A DNA stretch of 60,449 nucleotides. Origin: a virus. The translations under genes and the position numbers were made by a program. Every line of letters starts with the position of its first letter. The first letter of the stretch is position 1. Under the pieces are notes generated by a model. The model searched no databases. It was given only the letters and a program-made list of their open reading frames with translations, and was not told the DNA's origin. The DNA lies in the IMG/VR virus record IMGVR_UViG_3300037247_000601, positions 1 through 60,449 of that record; one strand, 5' to 3'. Positions 30,484 through 38,516 of this stretch are shown one piece after another.

Positions 30484-31686
30484 CTACTTGATCTTTCCTG
30501 ATCGCCTCCCCGCGATGTATTCGTCCATCGACATCTTTTCGGGGCTCGGGCGCATGGCAGCGCCAGAACCGCCCAATGTCGGGACAGGCGGGGGGGCTGA
30601 TGTGGGGGTGGGGACCGGCTTCGCTTGCTGGCCCGGCTTGTCGGCGGGCGCCTGTTCGGCTGCCGCTGCCGCGGTGTTGTCCTCCGGCTTTGCAGCCGGG
30701 GCGGCCTGTTCGGCCGTCAAGGTGAATTCGATCTTCGCCAGAGCGCGGCCAAGGTCCACGTCGATCATGTCGAACATGGCTTTCGATTCGTCCTGGTGGG
30801 TCGCCAAGTAGTAGGCGAGACCCGGGCCCTGCTCGGACTGCCAGATTGCCTGTGCGGCGCGTGGATCAATCGCTAAGGACAAGTCGTACACCACGTCATC
30901 GTAGTCCTTGTGGAGCTCGCGGGCCGCTTCCTCCCGCTCACCAAAGGTCTCCATGGTCTCGGCTTGACGCTCGGCAGCGGCGCGATTGGCCGCCTCCTGG
31001 CGGGCCTGTTCGGCCTTGGTTTCGGCTTTGGTTTCGTTTGCCGCCACCGTGTCCTTGGTCCACTTGCCCATGGCAGTGGCCCATTTCTCGTTGTCGAAGT
31101 CGTGGTCCTCGAGCGTCGGCGGCTCGGCAGGCACTTCCTCGGCCTTTGCGGCCGCTTCCGCCTCTGCGGCGGGTGCCCTCTCCCGGAGCTGCGCCTGAAG
31201 CCCGGCCAGTTGCTCCTGAAGCGTCTGGATGGCGCGGCCCTGCTCGCGACGCTCGCGACGGGACTGGGAGCGGCGCCGGGGCTTGGTCTTCTTCGGCTCG
31301 TATTCCTTGTCCTCATCGTCCGCGAGGTCGGCGGCTTCGCTACCTGCGTCGCCGCCGTCCTCGTCACCGCCCGGAGCGGGCTCTGCTTGAGCCTTCGGGG
31401 CGGCGTTGTCAGATTCCGGGGCTTCGGTGTCCTTGGCGACGAGCTCGGCCAGTTGCTCGGCCGTTGGACCTGCGTCTCCCTTGTCGCCTTCCGCGGCCTC
31501 TGCGGCCTCCTCGTCACTGGCAGGTTCGTCAGGCAGGGGGTCGTCCTGATCCCGGAACATCGGGTCGATCCACTGGGTATCCTGGCTTTCGCTGTCGGCA
31601 ACGGGCGGGGTCTCCGGATTGACCGAAGGAACGCTCATGGCGGGTGCGGGTTCGGGGGTGGCAGTCTGTGCCTTGGAATCTGGCAT
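30484..31686 (-). CDS. Scaffolding protein
   Basis: This 400-residue, highly charged protein is acidic and Pro/Ala-rich in the first 130 residues, then has a basic patch (KKTKPRRRSQSRRERREQGR), a long coiled coil (QTLQEQLAGLQAQLRERAPA and the Ala/Glu stretch after it), and ends in MSMDEYIAGRRSGKIK, a short basic helix-turn-helix like the coat-binding tail of P22 scaffold. It lies directly upstream of the coat gene. It should be present in procapsids and released on packaging. Confidence 0.85.
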   Translation of the reverse strand: MPDSKAQTATPEPAPAMSVPSVNPETPPVADSESQDTQWIDPMFRDQDDPLPDEPASDEEAAEAAEGDKGDAGPTAEQLAELVAKDTEAPESDNAAPKAQAEPAPGGDEDGGDAGSEAADLADDEDKEYEPKKTKPRRRSQSRRERREQGRAIQTLQEQLAGLQAQLRERAPAAEAEAAAKAEEVPAEPPTLEDHDFDNEKWATAMGKWTKDTVAANETKAETKAEQARQEAANRAAAERQAETMETFGEREEAARELHKDYDDVVYDLSLAIDPRAAQAIWQSEQGPGLAYYLATHQDESKAMFDMIDVDLGRALAKIEFTLTAEQAAPAAKPEDNTAAAAAEQAPADKPGQQAKPVPTPTSAPPPVPTLGGSGAAMRPSPEKMSMDEYIAGRRSGKIK

Positions 31687-31744
31687 ACCTTGCTATCCTT
31701 CTTCAGGTGCGACGGCCTCTGCGGCCGGTGCGTGGGTATGGAAA

Positions 31745-31762
31745 AGCCGCCCGGAGGCGGCT
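31745..31762 (-). terminator. Rho-independent terminator upstream of the scaffold gene
   Basis: On the minus strand AGCCGCC-tccg-GGCGGCT is followed by TTTCC. A second stem (CCCCG 31784-31788 with CGGGG 31797-31801) precedes it. They separate the portal-region transcript from the scaffold/coat genes and imply a promoter for the latter close by. Confidence 0.7.
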
Positions 31763-31828
31763 GGTGGTGGTGTCTTAGATCGACCCCGCTGTCAGACGGG
31801 GCCGGGCTTTATTCTGCCGACGGTAAAC

Positions 31829-32011
31829 TCAGGACTCACAGGGCATCGCCTCCTCACGCGGGTGGTTGTATCCACAGCGCCACCACTTGACCCAGCCGCT
31901 CGGCGCGGGGTCCGACAGTATGCGCCGTAGGGTGTTTTTGCTGCCTGCCCAGCCTTCTCGTCTGCACTTACGTCCGCATTCAAAGGCTTCTTCGATCCAT
32001 GTGGTCGCCAT
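31829..32011 (-). CDS. RMF-like small protein (ribosome modulation factor fold)
   Basis: This 60-residue protein reads AFECGRKCRREGWAG then N..........P...W...WRCGY. The spacing of Ala-x2-Gly, Gly, the Asn and Pro and the C-terminal Trp-Gly/Tyr matches ribosome modulation factor and related small phage proteins. In bacteria RMF drives 100S ribosome dimers. If it works the same way the phage could slow host translation; this is inference from the pattern only. Confidence 0.55.
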   Translation of the reverse strand: MATTWIEEAFECGRKCRREGWAGSKNTLRRILSDPAPSGWVKWWRCGYNHPREEAMPCES

Positions 32012-32032
32012 TTCGTAAATACTCCTGATGGG

Positions 32033-32272
32033 TTAGTCCATCCAGTTGCCGCCCCAACTCTGATAGTGATATTTCCGCAGCATAGGAAGGTTGTATGGGA
32101 CGCTCTCTTTGGCGATGCGGCAACATTCGGCGCGAATAGCCGCTAATGCCGTCGTTCCGGTATCGCAAAAGACCACCGTCGAAAGGTTTTTGGGATATTT
32201 GACGAAGTGCCGCTGCCACATCGGGGCGAGTTCCCGCCGCACCGCCATATCGATCATCTCCTCACGGGTCAT
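32033..32272 (-). CDS. Small protein of unknown function
   Basis: This 79-residue protein begins MTREEMIDMAVRRELAPMW and has a Cys pair (ECCRIAKESVPY). It lies between portal-region small genes. No family is recognised. Confidence 0.6.
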   Translation of the reverse strand: MTREEMIDMAVRRELAPMWQRHFVKYPKNLSTVVFCDTGTTALAAIRAECCRIAKESVPYNLPMLRKYHYQSWGGNWMD

Positions 32273-32282
32273 GGACTTGCCT

Positions 32283-32573
32283 CTAAGCGTAGTGGTTCGT
32301 CTGGCCGTTCATGCTCTTGTCGCGGCTCTTGCGCGCCTTGCTGTACTCGGAATACGGCATCTTGCCCATCTTGCTCGGGCTCATCCCGATGTACTCCAGG
32401 GCTTTGGCCTGCTCCTTGGCCTTCGCCATCGCGGCCTTGTAGCGGGCCTTGTCTTTCTTGATCTCGCCGGCCTTGATCAGCGTCCGAACGTCGCTCTCGG
32501 ACTGGTACTTCTTGTCCATTGCGGACATCTTGGAAAAGCTCTCTCCGTGCATCATGACGGCGGTCTCCATCAT
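32283..32573 (-). CDS. Conserved helical phage protein
   Basis: This 96-residue Lys/Met/Ala-rich protein contains DVRTLIKAGEIKKDKARYKA and MAKAKEQAKALEYIG, a pattern that recurs beside portal genes in phages. It is probably all helical. The start is one of two adjacent ATGs (32573 or 32570); the much longer upstream frame overlaps the Tat-signal gene. Confidence 0.65.
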   Translation of the reverse strand: MMETAVMMHGESFSKMSAMDKKYQSESDVRTLIKAGEIKKDKARYKAAMAKAKEQAKALEYIGMSPSKMGKMPYSEYSKARKSRDKSMNGQTNHYA

Positions 32574-32583
32574 TTGAAGTGTT

Positions 32584-32862
32584 TCAGTTGAGCGGCGATT
32601 CGAAAAATGCCGACTTATGGTAGATGTACATCGGCTGGGCACGCAGTCTATCCATCGCCGGATTAACCACACGAGAAGCAAACTCATCGAGAGTGAGGGT
32701 CATGTTGGCCGCTCGTGGCTGAATCGTGGCCGCTTCGCCCGGCGCTGCGGCGAAGAAGCCCTCAGCGGGCGTGACCGTCATTACGACCGAAGCACCAGAT
32801 GCTGCGGCCACTGGGACAGCAGACAGCGCGGCCAAGAAAGCGCGGCGGGACAAACCCTTCAT
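32584..32862 (-). CDS. Small protein with a twin-arginine (Tat) signal
   Basis: This 92-residue protein starts MKGLSRRAFLAALSAVPVAA, a textbook Tat signal (SRRAFL) with a moderately hydrophobic h-region and an Ala-rich cleavage zone near ASGAS. The mature part is short (LTLDEFASRVVNPAMDRLRA). It would be exported folded across the host inner membrane. An exported Tat substrate in the head-gene block is unexpected. The function is unknown. Confidence 0.65.
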   Translation of the reverse strand: MKGLSRRAFLAALSAVPVAAASGASVVMTVTPAEGFFAAAPGEAATIQPRAANMTLTLDEFASRVVNPAMDRLRAQPMYIYHKSAFFESPLN

Positions 32863-32873
32863 CTCTCGTTTCC

Positions 32874-33062
32874 TCACTGAATTGTGGCTGGCTGCTGACC
32901 CATCCACACCACATTGAGACCTTGAGCTTCGGCGATCCGGTGACGGCCTGCGACCAAGACCCGCGCGCGCGCCGTGTCGTCGTCACTCAGCGCGGCCTCG
33001 ATGGCATCGAGCAGCGAGCACATGTCAACCGCCCAAGCCTCGTAGTTCACTTCGCCGGTCAT
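32874..33062 (-). CDS. Small helical protein after portal
   Basis: This 62-residue acidic protein (EAWAVDMCSLLDAIEAALSD, then RVLVAGRHRIAEAQGLNVVW) is coupled to the portal gene by an ATGA overlap. It resembles short helical proteins commonly encoded after portal genes; the function is unknown. Confidence 0.65.
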   Translation of the reverse strand: MTGEVNYEAWAVDMCSLLDAIEAALSDDDTARARVLVAGRHRIAEAQGLNVVWMGQQPATIQ

Positions 33063-35221
33063 TGCACCGGCACCGAGCCGGCCCCATTGGTAGGATACGC
33101 TTGCGGGGGCTGCGGAGCAACTGGCCCAGTCGGTGCCACGGTGGGCATCTGCACCGGTGAATCGGGCGCCAGAATATCCCGCAACACCGCCTCGACCTGG
33201 CCCTCGATCATGGACTTGAACTGGCCGTTCGCCATCGCGAACTCGAACGCCTTCTCCAGGTTCTCCAGCTTGATCTGCTCGGTCTCTTCCTCGGTCTTGG
33301 CCACCTCGGCGGCCATCTCGATGATTTTCGCATTGGCCTCCGTGTCCTTGCGGGCCTGATCGCGCTGGTCGGTCTCGATCTTGGCCTTGGCCTCGATCTC
33401 CTCGGGCGAAGGCGGCGGCGGCGCGGGCTCCTCCTCGCCATCCTTCAACTCCACCATGCCCGGCGGCAGCATCTTGCGGAACCGCTCCGCTAGATCGTCC
33501 GAGCCCGGGAAATCGAGGGCTTTCACGATGATGTCCATCGCCACCTTGCCCGCTTCGGGCACGGCCTTCACCAGTTGCAACAGCGAATCAGCCGCCTCGG
33601 TCCGTTTGGTAGAATAGGACGGCCCGGTGGTGACCGCAACGTCGTAGACCCCGACCGCTAGATCGTTGACCCGGTGCTCCTGGCCGGCGTCGTCCACCAC
33701 CGTCTGGTTGATGCGCGCCGCCTCGGTGGTCCCGTCCTCGTTCAGCAAGCGGATGACTCGATCGCTGTCGTAGACCTTGGGGATGATCCGCACCAACTGC
33801 CGCCCGCAAGCCACGATGGCCAGTTTCAGATTGTCGCTGTAATTGAAAGTCGAGATGTCCGATTGACGCTGCCGGGCGATTATTGCCTTGCCACTGGTCT
33901 CTGGTAGGCTGGGCGCGCGGGCGGCATCAAAATAAACCCCCGTGGTGGCCTTCATGTCGTCCTGGGCTATCAGGATTTCCTGGTGCATCGACGGGCTGCC
34001 CAGGGCTGGCTGGACACGCTGGGGCGGCAGGCCGCTGTTATTATCGTCCGGCGCGTAGGGCAAATACGGCATGTTGCGCGTGTTGGCCTGGTTCCACAGG
34101 GCCTCGACGCCGGCGATATTCTTCGGGGTAACCATGAAGGGCGATTTGGGCTGTAGCGCGATCTGCTCGGTCTGCGCTGCGCGCCAGTAATTGTACATCC
34201 GCTGCGGGTCTTTGGCGTGGCGAATGATGCCGTTCCTGATGGTGCGCCGGCCGATGTGGGTCTCATCGCCGATCACTGGAATGATCGGAATATCGGTGCC
34301 GATCCACTCGAACGGCCCTTCCAGCACCTCGTGGCCGTTGATGATGCGCATCTCGACCTTGTTGCGCTCCACCACTCGGCGCCTCTTGATGTAATGCCCC
34401 TGCCCAGTCTCAGCATCCTGCACCACCCCATCGCCCTCGTTCATCTCGGTGATGTCGATCGTCCGCCCGTCATCCAGTAGCGCCAGCGTCCGCTTCTCCA
34501 GAGTCTTGGTCCAATATTCGGCGACCCGGATTTCCTCGCCCTGCCGCCAATCGCCCAGATGGGTCGAGTCGGCGTCCATGAAGTCGAAGCCGACCAGGGC
34601 CGATTTCGGATAGCGCGCCTTGTAGGTCTCCAAGCCCATTGCCTCCTCGTAGAAGCAATACATCGCATCCGAACGGTCGAGTTCCACCGCCTGCGGATCC
34701 CAGGTCACCGCGTAGGGGTCGACGATGCGCTTGATGCGGATCACCTGGTCGAATGCCTGCTCGTGAGAATACTCGGTCGTGATCCGAAAGTGGCCGATAC
34801 CGCACTGCGCCGCACCCTCGGCCGCGGTCACATAGGCGATAACAGCGTTCGACTGATGCTCTATATGCCGGATCGTCCCGGTGAAGATATCGGCAATTTC
34901 ATCGTCACTGGTATCGTCGCCCGGTAGAACTTTGATGGCCGGCCGGTTCTGGCGAATTTCGTTGACGATCTGCTTCACGAAGGCCGGCATCCGGTTGATG
35001 GTCAGTATCGGGCGGCCATCCTCGTTGCGCTCGCGACGAATTTCCTCCGGCCATTGGTCGCCAGCCATGAATTCCAGGTCTTCGATACCGGCGTCCCGGT
35101 TGTCCTGCTCATGGTCGACCGCGATCTGATAGCGGTCGCGGGCGATGCGCATGAGTTCGGCGTCCTTGCCGCCGATGTCCTCGACATCGGGCAGTTTGTC
35201 CTCGACGCGCTCAACCATCAT
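33059..35221 (-). CDS. Portal protein, P22 gp1 family
   Basis: This 720-residue protein has the P22-type portal features: FMAGDQWPEEIRRERNEDGR, PILTINRMPAFVKQIVNEIR, then HIEHQSNAVIAYVTAAEGAA and the DPYAVTWDPQAVELDRSDAM segment. The clip/stem region lies around residues 330-480. The last 120 residues are a charged helical tail with PPPPSPEEIEAK, and end in a Pro/Gln-rich stretch. Length is normal for this family (about 720). Twelve copies should form the DNA entry ring. Confidence 0.93.
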   Translation of the reverse strand: MMVERVEDKLPDVEDIGGKDAELMRIARDRYQIAVDHEQDNRDAGIEDLEFMAGDQWPEEIRRERNEDGRPILTINRMPAFVKQIVNEIRQNRPAIKVLPGDDTSDDEIADIFTGTIRHIEHQSNAVIAYVTAAEGAAQCGIGHFRITTEYSHEQAFDQVIRIKRIVDPYAVTWDPQAVELDRSDAMYCFYEEAMGLETYKARYPKSALVGFDFMDADSTHLGDWRQGEEIRVAEYWTKTLEKRTLALLDDGRTIDITEMNEGDGVVQDAETGQGHYIKRRRVVERNKVEMRIINGHEVLEGPFEWIGTDIPIIPVIGDETHIGRRTIRNGIIRHAKDPQRMYNYWRAAQTEQIALQPKSPFMVTPKNIAGVEALWNQANTRNMPYLPYAPDDNNSGLPPQRVQPALGSPSMHQEILIAQDDMKATTGVYFDAARAPSLPETSGKAIIARQRQSDISTFNYSDNLKLAIVACGRQLVRIIPKVYDSDRVIRLLNEDGTTEAARINQTVVDDAGQEHRVNDLAVGVYDVAVTTGPSYSTKRTEAADSLLQLVKAVPEAGKVAMDIIVKALDFPGSDDLAERFRKMLPPGMVELKDGEEEPAPPPPSPEEIEAKAKIETDQRDQARKDTEANAKIIEMAAEVAKTEEETEQIKLENLEKAFEFAMANGQFKSMIEGQVEAVLRDILAPDSPVQMPTVAPTGPVAPQPPQAYPTNGAGSVPVQ

Positions 35222-35411
35222 GGAGTCCGATCCGCTGCAGTTGGTCTTTCCGAATCAGCCGATAGCGGCCGATAGTACCGATGGCGGTCCACACGACTCC
35301 GTCGTCAGATTCGTCGTCAATCCAGCACAAGAGAGGGACCCGAGCGCAATCATGGCTCGAAGCTGTGCAAAACTGTGTGTGCATCAGACGGTGGGCGACT
35401 GGATCAATCAT
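35211..35411 (-). CDS. Small protein before portal
   Basis: This 66-residue frame starts at the ATG overlapping the preceding stop (a GTG lies one codon earlier) and overlaps the portal start by 11 bases. It contains CTASSHDCARVPLLCWIDDE, with three Cys. Function unknown. Confidence 0.55.
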   Translation of the reverse strand: MIDPVAHRLMHTQFCTASSHDCARVPLLCWIDDESDDGVVWTAIGTIGRYRLIRKDQLQRIGLHDG

Positions 35412-35605
35412 CACGGGTTGATCCGCAGCACCTGTTCGATATGCCCCTGCCCCTGCGTGTCCGAACTGATTTGTACCGACGTCTCACCGCCGGCGGCATC
35501 ATCGCAATAGGCATACACCAGCCCATCATCGCCGACAGCGAGGCGCTTGCAGATAAGGCCCTCTGGCAGGGTGACGAAGTGCCGGATGCCGCTAACGTCT
35601 TCCAT
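35411..35605 (-). CDS. Small protein between terminase and portal
   Basis: This 64-residue beta-rich protein reads RHFVTLPEGLICKRLAVGDD and LVYAYCDDAAGGETSVQISS. Its ATG directly abuts the preceding TAG. It may be a small structural protein. No family recognised. Confidence 0.6.
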   Translation of the reverse strand: MEDVSGIRHFVTLPEGLICKRLAVGDDGLVYAYCDDAAGGETSVQISSDTQGQGHIEQVLRINP

Positions 35606-35842
35606 CTACGCCCCCAACTTTCCAAAGGGAACAATTACGTCAAAAGATTTGGCGGTCCAAGTTATACGCAAGGCGCCCGGCAATAATTTCAGACACGCAA
35701 GCAAACCATGCCGGTAAATTCGAGACCGAGGGCGTTGCACAATACGCCAGAGCCAAAAACCAACTGCCTCCGCCCAAGGCCAAACGCCTTCGCGGCCAAA
35801 GATTGGTTGGTGATTGCGCCGCATCCGTTCAACTCCACTCAT
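35606..35842 (-). CDS. Small basic protein after large terminase
   Basis: This 78-residue protein is Trp/Arg/Leu-rich (WPWAEAVGFWLWRIVQRPRS, RIYRHGLLACLKLLPGALRI), with a possible amphipathic or membrane-associating helix. It overlaps the terminase stop by ATGA. Function unknown. Confidence 0.6.
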   Translation of the reverse strand: MSGVERMRRNHQPIFGREGVWPWAEAVGFWLWRIVQRPRSRIYRHGLLACLKLLPGALRITWTAKSFDVIVPFGKLGA

Positions 35843-37428
35843 CACGCCCCCATCCAGCTACCGGCCGCGCCTCGGCGGCGCCCGCCCAGCGGGTTGATCT
35901 TCGACATGTCGATGGTCAGCGGCGCCTTGGCGGCGACCAGCACTTCCTCGTCGCAGATGCGCGACAGCGCATCAAGCGCGTCCTTGTGGGCGCCGACCGG
36001 GAAATGCTCGATCTCCTCGTCCAGGAACTGCCGCACCACATCGACCGTCTCACCTTCCCAATTCGGCCGCATGAGCCGTTCCAGCAGATAGATCCGGTGT
36101 GCCTCGAAAATCGGCTGCAAGCGCATGATCCGGTCATCCTTGTGGAGCTGGCGGCCCAAGGGAGTCACGTCGAAATGGTAGGTTTCCTCTTCCTGACGCC
36201 ATTCGATCGCCTCGATGTCGGCCTGGAGCCCGTATTGCTCGTAGCCGACGAACATCGGCTTGTAGGCGCGGTGCAGTTCGATCACCTTGGCGACCTTCTC
36301 GGTCAGGTTCATCTTGTCGAAGATCAGATCGATCATGTACCAGTTGTCGTCGGCGCCGTAGCCCAGCACCCACATGGCCGTGAAATCGCTCTCGCGCTTT
36401 TTCTTCGAGGCCGGGTCGACCAGGATGATGCGGCACAGGTTGTCGTGGTTGCCGCCCTTCCAGAACCGGATATCCTCGCGCTTGAAACCCAGCGTCGCAT
36501 CGGCGCGCGGGTCTAGCAGCATCTGGCAGTTGTAGACGTAGGAGCCCATGTCCCGACGCTTCCGCGCGTTCTCCTCGGCGCTCATCAACACCGGCTCGCC
36601 GTCGACCGTGCCGTCCACCGTGGCCGGGTATCGGCGCTCCTTGGCGGCCTTGCGGCGCAGGATTTCCTCGTAGGGGTCAGCCTGGTGATATTTCGAGCCC
36701 TTGTAGCGGATCACGCCACCGCGCCGGCCAAGGTTCAGCGAGGTCGCCCAGGCGTTGGTGCATTTCTTGATCTTCTCGGAGGCATCGCGCCCCGATACGG
36801 TGTCGAGCGTCACCAGATCGTCGTAGTCCAGCACATGAAAATGCTTCGATGTCGGCTGCGATTCCACCACACCCCACGCCTCGACCGTGGCTTCATTGGG
36901 GTTGGTCTTGCGTTTGACCACGATCCCGTTATCGAGCGACCAGCGCGAGGCTTGGTTCTTCGGGTCACGCCACAGCACCTCGGGATAGAGGAACTTGAGA
37001 TCGTCGTTGGTTTCCAGTTCCAGCTTGATCTGGCGCAAGAATCCCTTGGCGATGTCGCGGGTGTGGCTGAAAATCCCGATGGTGATCTCGGGGTTTTTCA
37101 GGATCGTCTGGATGTTTAGCGCGAAGGTCGAAATGGTCGATTTGTAGTGCTCGCGCGACCACAGATCGAGATAGCCGTCCGGCGCATTCTGAACTTCCCG
37201 GGCCCGGTCGAAAATCCACGGATGCAGCGCGTCCTTCCGTTTCAGGATGTAGACCAGCAAATAGAACAGATCGTTGCGGCCCAGGAAGGCGCGCGCCTCG
37301 TGGTAGCCGTCCTCCCCACCCGCCTCGAACGCCTGGTTCAGGTGGCGCGTGTACCAGCCGATGCGGTCGCGCAAGGCGTCGGCCGAAGGGGCGGGGGGAA
37401 CCCGACGATCAATGGAGGACTGGGACAC
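35842..37428 (-). CDS. terL: Terminase large subunit
   Basis: This 528-residue packaging motor has an ATPase domain with a non-canonical P-loop WSREHYKSTIS (residues 90-100), Walker B in FHVLDYDDLV (196-204) and a nuclease domain beginning RIILVDPASKKKRESDFTAM (Asp337, Asp347) and ending with VGAHKDALDALSR. The P-loop has SREHYKST in place of the usual G-x4-GKS/T, a variant also seen in other phage terminases. It should cut and pump DNA into the procapsid through the portal encoded nearby. Confidence 0.93.
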   Translation of the reverse strand: MSQSSIDRRVPPAPSADALRDRIGWYTRHLNQAFEAGGEDGYHEARAFLGRNDLFYLLVYILKRKDALHPWIFDRAREVQNAPDGYLDLWSREHYKSTISTFALNIQTILKNPEITIGIFSHTRDIAKGFLRQIKLELETNDDLKFLYPEVLWRDPKNQASRWSLDNGIVVKRKTNPNEATVEAWGVVESQPTSKHFHVLDYDDLVTLDTVSGRDASEKIKKCTNAWATSLNLGRRGGVIRYKGSKYHQADPYEEILRRKAAKERRYPATVDGTVDGEPVLMSAEENARKRRDMGSYVYNCQMLLDPRADATLGFKREDIRFWKGGNHDNLCRIILVDPASKKKRESDFTAMWVLGYGADDNWYMIDLIFDKMNLTEKVAKVIELHRAYKPMFVGYEQYGLQADIEAIEWRQEEETYHFDVTPLGRQLHKDDRIMRLQPIFEAHRIYLLERLMRPNWEGETVDVVRQFLDEEIEHFPVGAHKDALDALSRICDEEVLVAAKAPLTIDMSKINPLGGRRRGAAGSWMGA

Positions 37429-37942
37429 TGGCCAGCTTCTCCTCGAGTTCCTGGTTCATTTCCTCAATGATCTTGTCCATCTTGTCGCGCGTCAGGTTGT
37501 CGACGCGATCGGTCGCGCGGCCCTCGAGGAGCTCGTACATCTTGGACGCCCGCTCGCTGACCTCAACTAGGGCGCGGATATCGGCAGCCTTGCAATTGTC
37601 GACCTTGATCTTGGCCAACATCTTGATGGCTTTGCTCAGGCTCTCGGTGGCCACTGTATCGAACTGCGCCGCGCGGGTAATCACTTGGGCCGTGGCGGTC
37701 GTGGCTATTTTCTTAGATGCAGCGGCCACCACCTTCTCGTCATGCTCGCGCGCGCATTTGACCCATTTACGCTTGGCGCGCCAGTAGTCGAAAGTGCTCT
37801 CAGATGGTGCCCGCCGCCCGGTGGCCAGAAAGGCCTCACGGACCCGGCGCACTGAACGGCGGCCATCAAGCGCGATGTAGGCCGCACGCGCCTCGGGTTC
37901 TCTGACCAAGGGCGGAAGGCCGTTGGTGGGCTTCTTCGCCAT
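37409..37942 (-). CDS. terS: Terminase small subunit (probable)
   Basis: This 177-residue protein has an N-terminal DNA-binding-type helical region (SVRRVREAFLATGRRAPSES, TFDYWRAKRKWVKCAREHDE) and a helical oligomerisation part with ALVEVSERASKMYELLEGRA. It overlaps the large terminase start by 20 bases, the usual arrangement. Family membership is inferred from position and organisation more than from a signature. Confidence 0.75.
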   Translation of the reverse strand: MAKKPTNGLPPLVREPEARAAYIALDGRRSVRRVREAFLATGRRAPSESTFDYWRAKRKWVKCAREHDEKVVAAASKKIATTATAQVITRAAQFDTVATESLSKAIKMLAKIKVDNCKAADIRALVEVSERASKMYELLEGRATDRVDNLTRDKMDKIIEEMNQELEEKLASVPVLH

Positions 37943-38310
37943 CACGCCGGCGCCGCCAGCAAGAACAGCGGCCCATGGCCCAGGTGGGTCACGTTGCCCG
38001 AGGAATCGGTGATCTGGAGTATCTGCATGAAGCGCCCCGATTTGCCGTCCAGGTCTGAGTTGTCGACCGTGATCACCGCCTGACCGGCCGTGAGCGCGAT
38101 CTCGCCCGCCGTGCTGGTCTTGCTCGCCACCGACTGTCCCGTCCAGGGCTTGCGCCGGCGCCGCGGCACCGCCCGGTAGACCTTCCAGGCCGCGCTGGCG
38201 CTCACGACACTCAGGTCGTCGCCGTCCGAATCCTTGAGCGCGATCGTGATAGTGCCATCGGTGCCGACCGCATATTCCATCTCGTGAAAGCGGCGCAGGT
38301 CTCGGCTCAT
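37942..38310 (-). CDS. Protein of unknown function upstream of terminase
   Basis: This 122-residue beta-rich protein begins MSRDLRRFHEMEYAVGTDGT and has ITIALKDSDGDDLSVVSASA, FMQILQITDSSGNVTHLGHG. The look is that of a small virion Ig-like domain. The start at 38310 overlaps the preceding stop (ATGA), and the stop overlaps terS. Confidence 0.6.
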   Translation of the reverse strand: MSRDLRRFHEMEYAVGTDGTITIALKDSDGDDLSVVSASAAWKVYRAVPRRRRKPWTGQSVASKTSTAGEIALTAGQAVITVDNSDLDGKSGRFMQILQITDSSGNVTHLGHGPLFLLAAPA

Positions 38311-38513
38311 CAGACTTTCCCTGTTCCAGATGGTTTCGGCTGCCTGCCTGTGGCGCTTTGGCTCGGCTGGATTCCCGTGGCGGTGTGTGCGTCTTGACGA
38401 CCTGTCAGCGTGGCCTCGTGGATAATCACGGCGGCGTCCGCAGCCCAGGCGCCAGCAATCCAACTGGTCTGCTCCCAAGCGCCCGCTACCCAGGCGTCCC
38501 CAATTACTAACAT
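38310..38513 (-). CDS. Small protein with Trp/Gly/Ala repeats
   Basis: This 67-residue frame shows an imperfect repeat (GDAWVAGAWEQTSWIAGAWA) and a Ser/Thr/Gln/Pro tail. It lies three bases after the appendage gene and is coupled to the next gene by ATGA. Function unknown. Confidence 0.55.
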   Translation of the reverse strand: MLVIGDAWVAGAWEQTSWIAGAWAADAAVIIHEATLTGRQDAHTATGIQPSQSATGRQPKPSGTGKV

Positions 38514-38516
38514 GGG

